This document shows, piece by piece, positions 1-5,661 of a DNA stretch of 5,661 nt (positions are counted from its first letter, which is position 1; every line of letters begins with the position of its first letter). Source of the stretch: Chloroflexota bacterium (GTDB lineage Bacteria > Chloroflexota > Limnocylindria > QHBO01); the NCBI GenBank assembly GCA_005879775.1, contig VBJX01000078.1, positions 1-5,661 on the forward strand, in the 5' to 3' direction. A program made the translations under genes and the position numbers. The notes under the pieces were generated by a model. That model saw only the letters and a program-made list of their open reading frames with translations, made no database searches and was not told the origin of the DNA.

Positions 1-261
1 ATCAGCATGGTGCACGGCCAGCTGCGGCGATCGGGCGGGCGGTTCGTCTTCCCGATGTACCATCCTGCAGCGGCGCTGCACCAGTCCTCGCTGCGGGAGA
101 CGCTCTTCACCGATATCCGAGGGCTGCCGGCCGCGCTGCTCGCAGCCCGCGAGGCCCTCGAGGCCGAACGGGTGGCATCACTCCCGCCGCCATTCCCAGA
201 TCCGGCGCAACCCGCGTCGGCGGCCGAGGTCGACGAGGCCGATCAGTTGACTCTCTTCTAG
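1..261 (+). CDS. Uracil-DNA glycosylase, family 4 type, C-terminal part (5' end outside window)
   Basis: The reading frame is open from base 1 and ends at TAG 259-261, giving the last 86 residues. It would remove uracil from DNA as the first step of base excision repair. The visible part starts ISMVHGQ and continues with the segment FVFPMYHPAAAL (residues about 16-27). This holds the His-Pro motif that family 4 uracil-DNA glycosylases use near the uracil pocket; LRETLFTDIRGLPAAL then follows as the closing helix region. The N-terminal catalytic GEAPG-type motif and the iron-sulfur cysteines lie outside the window and cannot be checked. After about residue 52 comes a proline- and acid-rich, probably disordered tail ending in DQLTLF. 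QLTLF resembles the bacterial beta-clamp-binding pentapeptide. The first internal ATG (position 7) is not the real start. The next gene, rnj, follows after 7 bases. The family call rests on this C-terminal third only. Confidence 0.85.
   Translation: MSMVHGQLRRSGGRFVFPMYHPAAALHQSSLRETLFTDIRGLPAALLAAREALEAERVASLPPPFPDPAQPASAAEVDEADQLTLF
244..258 (+). other. Putative sliding-clamp-binding motif QLTLF at the glycosylase C-terminus
   Basis: The last five codons before the stop encode Q-L-T-L-F. The established bacterial beta-clamp-binding consensus is QL(S/D)LF, so four of five positions match exactly and threonine is a conservative change from serine. The motif sits at the extreme C-terminus behind a linker rich in proline, alanine and acidic residues, the usual layout for a tethered clamp peptide. 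Binding itself is inferred. Confidence 0.6.
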
Positions 262-264
262 GAG
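260..264 (+). promoter_or_regulatory. Shine-Dalgarno of rnj, overlapping the upstream stop codon
   Basis: AGGAG lies four bases before the ATG at 269 and shares its first two bases with the TAG stop of the glycosylase gene. It supports ATG 269 as the rnj start and suggests translational coupling between the two genes. Confidence 0.8.
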
Positions 265-268
265 CAGC

Positions 269-1933
269 ATGCCAGACACCCTGCGCATCATCCCGCTCGG
301 CGGGGTGGGCGAGGTCGGAAAGAACATCACCGTGATCGAGGCGGCCGGGGAGATCCTGGTCGTCGACTGCGGTCTCGCCTTCCCTGAGCCGGAGATGCTC
401 GGGATCGACCTGGTGATCCCCGACGTCACCTACCTCGAGGAGAACCGGGACCGGGTGCGCGCCATCCTGCTCACCCATGGTCACGAGGACCACACGGGGG
501 CCCTGCCCTACGTCCTGCCCAAGATCCCCGGTACCCCGATCTATGCCAGCCGGCTGACGATCGGCCTGGTGACCGGCAAGCTGCGGGAGCACAAGCTGCT
601 CGAGCAGACCCGCCTGCACGCCATCGAGGCCGCCGTCGAGTTCCAGATCGGCGCCTTCTCGGTCACCCCTTTCCGCGTCAACCATTCGATCCCCGATGGG
701 GTCGGCTTCGCGATCCGCACGCCCCTCGGCACGGTGGTGCACACCGGAGACTTCAAGTTCGACCACACGCCGCCGGACGGCCGGCGCGCCGACTTGGGGC
801 TGATCGCCGAGATCGGCAACCACGGCGTCGAGTTCCTCCTTTCGGACTCGACGCGTGCCGAGCGCGAGGGCTACACCCTCTCCGAGCAGACCGTCGGCGA
901 CTCGCTCCACCAGCTGATCGGCGAGGCGTCAGGCCGCGTGATCGTGGCCACCTTCGCCAGCAATATCGGGCGCGTCCAGCAGGTGGTCGATGCCGCGCAC
1001 GCCCACGGCCGCACGATGGTGGCGCTCGGGCGCAGCATGGAGCAGAACATCGCCATCGCGATCGAGCTCGGCTACCTCGATCCGCGCGACGGGACGCTGG
1101 TCAAGAAGGACGGGCTGCAGCGGATCCCCAAGGAGCAGCTGGTGATCATGACCACCGGCTCCCAGGGCGAGCCGATGTCGGGGCTGACCCGCATGAGCAA
1201 TCGCGACCATCGGAACATCACCGTCGAGCCGGGCGACACGGTCATCATCTCGGCCTCGCCGATCCCGGGCAACGAGGAGGCAGTGGCCAAGACGATCGAC
1301 AACCTCTTCAAGGAAGGGGCGATGGTCCACTACGAGCCCCTCAAGCACTGCCACGTCAGCGGGCACGGCTCGCGGGAGGAGCTGAAGCTGATGCTCGGCC
1401 TGGTGAAGCCCCGCAACTTCATCCCGGTGCACGGTGAGTACCGCATGCTCGTGCAGCACGGGCTGATGGCCGAGGCGGCCGGCGTGCCGGTCGATGGCAT
1501 CTTCGTGCTGGAGAATGGGCAGGTGGTGGAGTTCGACGGGTCCCGTGCCAGGCTGGCGGGCAGCGTGCCCGCCGGAGCGGTGCTGGTCGACGGGATCGCG
1601 GCCATCGATGGCGTGGGCGGGGTCATCCTGCGCGACCGCCGGATGCTCGCCTCCGATGGGGTCGTGATGGTGGCGCTCACCGTCGACCGGGCGACCGGTC
1701 AGGCGGTCTCCGGGCCCGACCTGGTGGGACGCGGCTTCCTCTCGGATCCGGAGGACCCGGTGATGGCGGCAGCCGCCAGATATCTATCCGATGCCTTGCG
1801 CCAGGCGGAGGGCGGCGCGCATTCCGCCGAAGCGGGCTACCTGAAGGCCAAGATCCACGACACGCTCTCGCGCTTCTTCTTCGAGCAGACGAAACGCCGA
1901 CCGATGATCATGCCGATCGTGATGGAGGTCTGA
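269..1933 (+). CDS. rnj: Ribonuclease J (metallo-beta-lactamase/beta-CASP RNase)
   Basis: This 554-residue protein is a zinc-dependent cytoplasmic ribonuclease with 5'-to-3' exonuclease and endonuclease activity, used in mRNA decay and rRNA/RNA maturation. The N-terminal PLGGVGEVGKN (9-19) is the family signature. The metal site is complete: HGHEDH (His70, His72, Asp74, His75), His139 in NHSIPDG, Asp161 in HTGDFKFD and His388 in PVHGEYRM. The SDST motif (192-195) and the beta-CASP region follow, with SNIGRVQQ (231-238), TTGSQGEPMS (295-304) and HVSGHGS (362-368), which binds the RNA phosphate. A C-terminal domain closes with TKRRPMIMPIVMEV, as in typical RNase J. The length matches the usual 550-560 residues, with no truncation or extra tail. 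The start at ATG 269 is supported by AGGAG four bases upstream. ftsK starts 5 bases after the stop. B. subtilis J1 and J2 are the paralogue reference; which paralogue this is, or whether it is the only copy, cannot be told here. Confidence 0.97.
   Translation: MPDTLRIIPLGGVGEVGKNITVIEAAGEILVVDCGLAFPEPEMLGIDLVIPDVTYLEENRDRVRAILLTHGHEDHTGALPYVLPKIPGTPIYASRLTIGLVTGKLREHKLLEQTRLHAIEAAVEFQIGAFSVTPFRVNHSIPDGVGFAIRTPLGTVVHTGDFKFDHTPPDGRRADLGLIAEIGNHGVEFLLSDSTRAEREGYTLSEQTVGDSLHQLIGEASGRVIVATFASNIGRVQQVVDAAHAHGRTMVALGRSMEQNIAIAIELGYLDPRDGTLVKKDGLQRIPKEQLVIMTTGSQGEPMSGLTRMSNRDHRNITVEPGDTVIISASPIPGNEEAVAKTIDNLFKEGAMVHYEPLKHCHVSGHGSREELKLMLGLVKPRNFIPVHGEYRMLVQHGLMAEAAGVPVDGIFVLENGQVVEFDGSRARLAGSVPAGAVLVDGIAAIDGVGGVILRDRRMLASDGVVMVALTVDRATGQAVSGPDLVGRGFLSDPEDPVMAAAARYLSDALRQAEGGAHSAEAGYLKAKIHDTLSRFFFEQTKRRPMIMPIVMEV
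1924..1929 (+). promoter_or_regulatory. Shine-Dalgarno of ftsK, inside the last codons of rnj
   Basis: GGAGGT lies nine bases before the GTG at 1939. It is formed by the codons for the last residues of RNase J (Met-Glu-Val). It is the main support for GTG 1939 as the ftsK start and implies coupled translation of rnj and ftsK. Confidence 0.8.
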
Positions 1934-1938
1934 CGCGG

Positions 1939-4290
1939 GTGGCCAAGCGGCGAGGGAACGGGTCACGCCGGAGCGGCACTCGCCGCCGCCGCGCCTCGAC
2001 CACGTTCACCATCAGCGGGCGCCTGGCGCGCGAGGCGCTGGCTCTGGTCCTTGTCTTCGCCGCCATCGTCACCACCATCTCGCTCTTCGCGCCGAACGCC
2101 GGGCTGATCGTTCAGCCCTGGCATGACACGCTGGCCACCCTGCTCGGGTGGGGGATCGCCTTCGCCCCGGTGCTGCTGCTCGGCTTCGCCTTCATGCTCT
2201 GGCTCAAGACGATGCCCGCCGAGCGCTGGATGGCGGCCACCGGAGCAGCGGCGGTCGCGGTCGCGCTGCTCGGCATCTTCCACCTGGCCGGCGGGAACGG
2301 CGCCGAGGGGGTGGGTCGCGGGGATGGGGGAGGAGCGATCGGCTTCGCCGTCAGCGCCGGGCTGAGCAGTGCCATCGGAGCGGCGGGAGCCTGGACGGTG
2401 CTCGCGCTCCTGTTCGTTGTCGGCATGCTTCTCTACTTCAACATGACCGTCGGCGATCTGGTCGCCGCCTGGCTGCGCCGCCGGGACGAGCGCCAGGAGC
2501 TGGAGCTGATCGAGGCGCGGCGCGCCGCCAGCGCCGACCGCCGCGGGCGATCGGAGGTCGCGGCGGCCGCCACGCCAACGCTGGGACTCCTGGACCGCAT
2601 GCGCTCCGCATTCGGCGGCGGAGCCGGAGACGACCAGCCGCTCATCCTCCGCCGCAACCGCAACCCGGAGCCGCCGGCTGCGCCGATCCGTGAGCGCGCG
2701 GCGGTGGCCATCGCCGAGCCTGAGGCGCCGCCGGCGTCGACCGTGGCGCTCACCGTCGAGGAGCTGGAGAGCGAGGAGACCGCGCACCTGGCGGAGGTCG
2801 AACAGCACGAGGTGATCGATGCCGCGCTCGAACCGGGGGGTCGCAGCTGGGAGCTGCCCACCCTGGAGCTGCTCGACGATGCCCCCGCCAGCAGCGCCGC
2901 GCAGCTCGACCTGACCGCCAAGGGGCAGCGCATCCGCGAGACGCTCATGCACTTCGGGATCGGGGTCAAGGTGGCCCGAATCCAGGAGGGGCCGGTGGTG
3001 ACCCAGTACGCCCTGGACGTGGAGCCGGGGATCAAGCTGTCACGGATCGAGGGGCTGGCCGACAACCTGGCCCTGGCGCTGGCGGCGCGCAGCATCCGCA
3101 TCCAGGCGCCGATTCCCGGCGAGCCCTACGTCGGGATCGAGATCCCTAACAGCGCCTTCGACCTGGTGACCCTCAAGGAGGTCCTCGGCTCGCCCAACTT
3201 CGAGGAGGCGGCGGCCCGCAGCAAGCTCGCCTTCGCCCTGGGGCAGGACGTCGCGGGGCAGCCGTTCAGCGCCGACCTGTCGCGCATGCCGCACGTGCTG
3301 ATCGCCGGCGCCACCGGATCGGGTAAGAGCGTGTGCGTCAACGCCATCATCTGCTCCCTCCTGATGCGGGCCACCCCCACCGAGGTGAAGCTGATCCTGC
3401 TCGACCCCAAGCGCGTGGAGATGGCCCAGTACAAGGGGATCCCGCACCTGCTCACCGAGGTGATCGTCGACACCGACAAGGCCGTCAACGCCCTGAAGTG
3501 GACCGTGGGCACCATGGAGAGCCGCTACCACGAGTTCGCCCAACGCGGGGTGCGCAACATCGCCGGCTACAACGAGGCGCTGCGCAACGGCGAGCCCCGC
3601 ATGCCGTACATCGTAGTCGTCATCGACGAGCTGGCCGACCTGATGATGGTCAGCGCCTACGAGGTCGAGGCGACGATCACCCGCATCGCGCAGCTGGCCC
3701 GCGCCACCGGAATCCACCTGGTGGTCTCGACCCAGCGCCCGTCGGTGCAGGTGATCACCGGGCTGATCAAGGCCAACGTGCCGTCGCGGATCGCGTTTGC
3801 CATGACCAGCGGGGTCGACTCGCGCACCATCCTGGATACGGTGGGCGCCGAGGACCTCCTGGGACGCGGTGACATGCTCTACCAGCCGATCGACGCCCCC
3901 CGCGCGGTGCGCCTGCAGGGGGTCCTGGTCACCGATGCCGAGATCGAGGAGCTGGCGCGCCACTGGCGAGCGCAGGGTGGACCGCGCTACCGGCCCGAGG
4001 TGACGGCACCGCGCCGCTCCGGCAAGGCCGGTGGCCAGCCCGGTGAACAGGGCGACGACGGCGACGCCCTGCTCCTGCAGGCGATCGACATCGTGCGCCG
4101 CTCGGACAAGGCCTCGGCCTCGCTCCTGCAGCGTCGCCTGCGGATCGGCTACGCGCGCGCCGCCCGCATCCTGGACCAGATGGAGGATCGGGGGATCGTG
4201 GGTCCCGCCGACGGCAGCCGCTTCCGCGAGGTCATGGTCACGCCCGATGGCTGGGGCGGCGACATCGGCCCTGACGAGGACAGCGGGTGA
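1939..4290 (+). CDS. ftsK: DNA translocase FtsK/SpoIIIE
   Basis: This 783-residue membrane-anchored, ATP-driven double-stranded-DNA pump clears and segregates chromosome ends at the division septum. An Arg/Lys-rich N-terminus (1-19) precedes four hydrophobic segments (about 31-53, 64-89, 97-117, 150-167), the FtsK 4TM region. A charged, Ala/Pro/Glu-rich linker (about 180-300) follows, far shorter than that of E. coli FtsK and closer to SpoIIIE size. The alpha domain begins near SWELPTLELL (303-312). The motor has Walker A GATGSGKS (457-464), DPKRVEM (489-495), Walker B ending in Asp563-Glu564 (VVVIDELADLMM) and STQRPSV (597-603). After a Gly/Arg-rich linker (about 690-708), the winged-helix gamma domain (709-769, with LLQRRLRIGYARAARILDQM) should read the polarity sequences that direct translocation. 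The GTG start at 1939 is supported by GGAGGT. rodZ begins one base after the stop. No key residue is missing. Whether it also recruits XerCD at dif cannot be seen. Confidence 0.97.
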   Translation: MAKRRGNGSRRSGTRRRRASTTFTISGRLAREALALVLVFAAIVTTISLFAPNAGLIVQPWHDTLATLLGWGIAFAPVLLLGFAFMLWLKTMPAERWMAATGAAAVAVALLGIFHLAGGNGAEGVGRGDGGGAIGFAVSAGLSSAIGAAGAWTVLALLFVVGMLLYFNMTVGDLVAAWLRRRDERQELELIEARRAASADRRGRSEVAAAATPTLGLLDRMRSAFGGGAGDDQPLILRRNRNPEPPAAPIRERAAVAIAEPEAPPASTVALTVEELESEETAHLAEVEQHEVIDAALEPGGRSWELPTLELLDDAPASSAAQLDLTAKGQRIRETLMHFGIGVKVARIQEGPVVTQYALDVEPGIKLSRIEGLADNLALALAARSIRIQAPIPGEPYVGIEIPNSAFDLVTLKEVLGSPNFEEAAARSKLAFALGQDVAGQPFSADLSRMPHVLIAGATGSGKSVCVNAIICSLLMRATPTEVKLILLDPKRVEMAQYKGIPHLLTEVIVDTDKAVNALKWTVGTMESRYHEFAQRGVRNIAGYNEALRNGEPRMPYIVVVIDELADLMMVSAYEVEATITRIAQLARATGIHLVVSTQRPSVQVITGLIKANVPSRIAFAMTSGVDSRTILDTVGAEDLLGRGDMLYQPIDAPRAVRLQGVLVTDAEIEELARHWRAQGGPRYRPEVTAPRRSGKAGGQPGEQGDDGDALLLQAIDIVRRSDKASASLLQRRLRIGYARAARILDQMEDRGIVGPADGSRFREVMVTPDGWGGDIGPDEDSG
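4276..4280 (+). promoter_or_regulatory. Shine-Dalgarno of rodZ, inside the end of ftsK
   Basis: GAGGA lies 11 bases before the GTG at 4292, within the last codons of ftsK. The spacing is slightly long and the match moderate, so initiation probably also depends on ribosomes finishing ftsK at TGA 4288-4290. Confidence 0.55.
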
Positions 4291-4291
4291 C

Positions 4292-5572
4292 GTGACAACA
4301 AACGAACCGACGAAGCTCGGAGAGGTGCTGCGCGCCGCCCGAGAAGCGAGGTTCATCGACCTGGCCCGGGTCGAGCGAGACACCAAGATACGAAGCCACT
4401 ACCTCTCGGCGCTGGAGCGCGGCGATTATCGCGAGCTGCCGGGCTCCGTCTACGCCAAGGGCTTCCTGCGCAATTACGGGCTCTACCTGGGGCTCGATCC
4501 CGAGTACCTGATCGACCTCTACCGCCTGGAGCAGGGCGGCGCGGCGGCAGACCGACCGCAGGCGCCGGTTCCTCCCCAGCCGATCGCCGCTCGCGCCCGC
4601 GCGTTGGTGATCACCCCGGGTCGGCTGGCGGCGCTGACCCTGACCGTGCTCGTAGCTGCCTTCGCTGTCTACCTGGCCACCGAGTTCGTGACCTTCGCCC
4701 GCACCCCCGACCTGCGGATCATCGATCCGGCCGGTGATCTCGCTGCCTACCCGGACCTTGTCTACCTGATCCGCGGCAGCACCGAGCCGAACTCGACGAT
4801 CACCGTCGACGGGCTGGGAGAGAATCCGACCACCACCGCCGATGCCCACGGCGCCTTCTCCGTCCAGGTCACCCTGGTGCCCGGCGCCAACGTCATCACC
4901 CTGGTCGCCAGCGATCCGCTCACCGGTCGCAACAGCGCCGCGGTGCGACGCACGATCACGGTGGTGAGCTCCGAGCCGAGCGTCCCGCCGGGCGGCGTGG
5001 CGATCGACCAGCCGGCCGACGGATCGACCGTCTCCGGCCCGGTGACGGTGGCCGGGACCGCCGCTCCGGGCGTTCAGCTGAGCGTGACCGCCGTGCTTGT
5101 GGCCGGCCCGTCCCCGTCATTCCGGGTGGTCAGCCTGACCGGGCGTGAGATCAGCGTGCCGCCGTTCACGCCGGCCGCCCCGCCCCCGCTCGCGATCACG
5201 GCGACACCTGCTGGCGTCGTCAGCGGCCAGCTGAGCCTGCCGCTCGGCACCTGGGACCTGAGCATCGGCGCCTCCGGCGCCGGCGCAACCGTGACTCGGC
5301 GAGTCGTGGTGGCTCCCGCGCCTGGCCTGCACGGCAGCCTGGCGGTCGTGGGTGCCCCCTCCTACCTGGAGATCGACGAGGACGGCCAGCCGAAGACGGG
5401 CATTTCGGGACGGAACGCCGACCCCGGCCTCACCGTCGAGCTGTCGGCGACCGCCAGGCTGCGCATCAGGGTCGGGAACGCGGTCGCCGTGAAGCTCACC
5501 ATCAACGGCCTGCCGCTCGGCCCGATGGGCGTCTCCGGCGCCGTCGTCGAATGGGAGGTGACGCGGCTGTGA
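4292..5572 (+). CDS. rodZ: RodZ-like membrane protein: HTH domain, one TM span, two Ig-like modules, DUF4115
   Basis: This 426-residue single-pass protein is related to RodZ, which links the MreB cytoskeleton to the peptidoglycan elongation machinery. Residues about 9-76 form the cytoplasmic helix-turn-helix domain (HTH_25 type), with the hallmark DTKIRSHYLSALERGDY, LPGSVYAKGFLRNYG and LGLDPEYL. A Pro/Ala/Arg-rich linker leads to one hydrophobic span (about 111-134), followed by the extracytoplasmic part. This holds a first beta-rich Ig-like module (about 138-226; STEPNSTITVDG, GAFSVQVTLVPGANVITLVA), a second one (about 235-341) and a C-terminal DUF4115/RodZ domain (about 347-424; SYLEIDEDGQP, RIRVGNAVAVKLTINGLPLGPMG, VVEWEV). 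E. coli RodZ lacks the two Ig-like modules. The start at GTG 4292, one base after the ftsK stop, puts the HTH at the usual distance from the N-terminus; the longer open frame back to 4031 reads antisense-style shadow of ftsK. MreB interaction is inferred from the family; no mreB is in view. Confidence 0.88.
   Translation: MTTNEPTKLGEVLRAAREARFIDLARVERDTKIRSHYLSALERGDYRELPGSVYAKGFLRNYGLYLGLDPEYLIDLYRLEQGGAAADRPQAPVPPQPIAARARALVITPGRLAALTLTVLVAAFAVYLATEFVTFARTPDLRIIDPAGDLAAYPDLVYLIRGSTEPNSTITVDGLGENPTTTADAHGAFSVQVTLVPGANVITLVASDPLTGRNSAAVRRTITVVSSEPSVPPGGVAIDQPADGSTVSGPVTVAGTAAPGVQLSVTAVLVAGPSPSFRVVSLTGREISVPPFTPAAPPPLAITATPAGVVSGQLSLPLGTWDLSIGASGAGATVTRRVVVAPAPGLHGSLAVVGAPSYLEIDEDGQPKTGISGRNADPGLTVELSATARLRIRVGNAVAVKLTINGLPLGPMGVSGAVVEWEVTRL
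5553..5560 (+). promoter_or_regulatory. Strong Shine-Dalgarno-like site at the end of rodZ
   Basis: GGGAGGTG ends eight bases before the GTG at 5569. This is near-ideal spacing and a match at least as good as those of the real genes here. It is also just the codons for Trp-Glu-Val of the conserved DUF4115 end, so it may have arisen from protein constraint alone. Confidence 0.4.
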
Positions 5573-5619
5573 GCCGCGCGCGCATCGGGCCCAGGGACAA
5601 GCCTGAAGGGCGAAGATAG
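5569..5619 (+). CDS. Possible 16-codon leader or coupling peptide between rodZ and yajQ
   Basis: The frame GTG 5569 to TAG 5617-5619 encodes MSRARIGPRDKPEGRR. Its start overlaps the rodZ stop in the classic GTGA arrangement, behind the GGGAGGTG site, and its stop overlaps the AGGGGAG site of yajQ. It would therefore hand ribosomes from rodZ to yajQ. The peptide is strongly basic with no recognised domain. The first 11 codons end in G or C like the true genes; the later ones are mixed. It could be a real small gene, a translational bridge, or chance; there is no homology evidence. Confidence 0.25.
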   Translation: MSRARIGPRDKPEGRR

Positions 5620-5624
5620 GGGAG
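5618..5624 (+). promoter_or_regulatory. Shine-Dalgarno of the YajQ-family gene
   Basis: AGGGGAG lies just before the ATG at 5627 and supports that start. The spacing is short if counted from its 3' end. The 54-base gap 5573-5626 shows no convincing promoter and no terminator-type hairpin with a T run. Confidence 0.6.
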
Positions 5625-5626
5625 AG

Positions 5627-5661
5627 ATGGCTGACTCATCGTTCGACGTGGTGAGCGAGTT
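5627..5661 (+). CDS. yajQ: YajQ-family (UPF0234) nucleotide-binding protein, N-terminal fragment
   Basis: Only 11 complete codons are in the window: MADSSFDVVSE, then the start of a next codon (TT). The pattern S-F-D-[IV]-V-S-[EK] right after the start is the very characteristic N-terminus of the YajQ family. These are small cytoplasmic proteins of about 160-170 residues that bind nucleic acid or nucleotides; a Xanthomonas member is reported to bind cyclic di-GMP. The ATG is backed by AGGGGAG. It follows rodZ by 54 bases in the same direction and is probably co-transcribed. The call rests on a short stretch, so it is probable rather than certain. Confidence 0.7.
   Translation, partial: MADSSFDVVSE

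Noticed and set aside
107..910. Minus-strand open frame (267 codons) opposite the glycosylase end and rnj
   Set aside because: It is a shadow of the RNase J reading frame with skewed composition. It has no recognisable motif and overlaps two clearly real genes.
2293..2390. Glycine-rich stretch between membrane segments 3 and 4 of FtsK
   Set aside because: Gly-rich sequence in this loop and the start of the last segment is common in FtsK/SpoIIIE membrane domains, so it is not a special feature.
1963..2952. Minus-strand open frame (329 codons) opposite the 5' part of ftsK
   Set aside because: It is Arg/Gly/Gln-rich mirror-frame sequence over the FtsK membrane and linker region, with no family resemblance.
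4031..4291. Extension of the rodZ frame upstream to an ATG at 4031
   Set aside because: This part reads as Arg/Ser/Thr-rich out-of-frame ftsK sequence. It would place the RodZ HTH domain about 90 residues from the N-terminus, whereas GTG 4292 gives the normal position.
3040..4386. Long minus-strand open frame (448 codons) opposite ftsK
   Set aside because: It lies antisense to the conserved motor and gamma domain of FtsK. Its His/Gly/Asp/Arg/Val-rich, low-complexity composition is typical of the mirror frame of a GC-rich gene, and no domain is recognisable.
5587..5610. Possible terminator hairpin between rodZ and yajQ (GGGCCC, and AGG/CCT with flanking CCC/GGG)
   Set aside because: The stems are only 3-4 base pairs or need bulges, and no T run follows, so it does not look like an intrinsic terminator.
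1..5661. Mobile elements, CRISPR arrays, tRNA/rRNA genes or a defence system
   Set aside because: No inverted terminal repeats, spaced direct repeats, tRNA-like cloverleaf or transposase/nuclease motifs were seen on reading either strand. The space is almost fully taken by housekeeping genes of uniform base composition.

Overview
This is a compact, strongly GC-rich stretch of ordinary bacterial chromosome. It carries five protein-coding genes, all on the + strand, with almost no space between them. The gene order is: end of a uracil-DNA glycosylase, ribonuclease J, FtsK/SpoIIIE DNA translocase, a RodZ-type membrane protein, and the first codons of a YajQ-family protein. The order, the G/C-ending codons and the protein style (a family 4 uracil-DNA glycosylase next to rnj, and a RodZ carrying Ig-like modules) suggest an uncultured, high-GC member of the Chloroflexota, perhaps the Limnocylindria side. 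Actinomycetota also keep rnj next to ftsK and are the main alternative. The taxonomic call is inference from remembered family resemblance, not from a search.

Layout. Positions 1-261 hold the last 86 codons of the glycosylase, whose far C-terminus ends in QLTLF, a good match to the bacterial sliding-clamp-binding motif. The stop codon overlaps the Shine-Dalgarno sequence of rnj (269-1933), a full-length, catalytically intact RNase J. Five bases after it, ftsK begins at a GTG (1939-4290): four membrane segments, a short charged linker, the motor ATPase and a C-terminal winged-helix gamma domain. One base after its stop, rodZ begins at a GTG (4292-5572): cytoplasmic helix-turn-helix, one membrane span, two Ig-like beta-rich modules and a C-terminal DUF4115 domain. 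A 54-base gap (5573-5626) then precedes yajQ, which runs off the window. That gap is covered by a 16-codon mini-ORF that starts inside the rodZ stop codon behind a strong ribosome-binding site and ends inside the yajQ ribosome-binding site.

The gaps of 7, 5 and 1 bases and the absence of any visible promoter or terminator point to one operon with coupled translation. Its products cover uracil repair, RNA decay and maturation, chromosome pumping at division, and cell-envelope morphogenesis. No mobile element, CRISPR array, RNA gene or obvious novel defence system is visible. The points most worth following up are the clamp-binding tail of the glycosylase, the extended extracytoplasmic architecture of RodZ, and the mini-ORF before yajQ.
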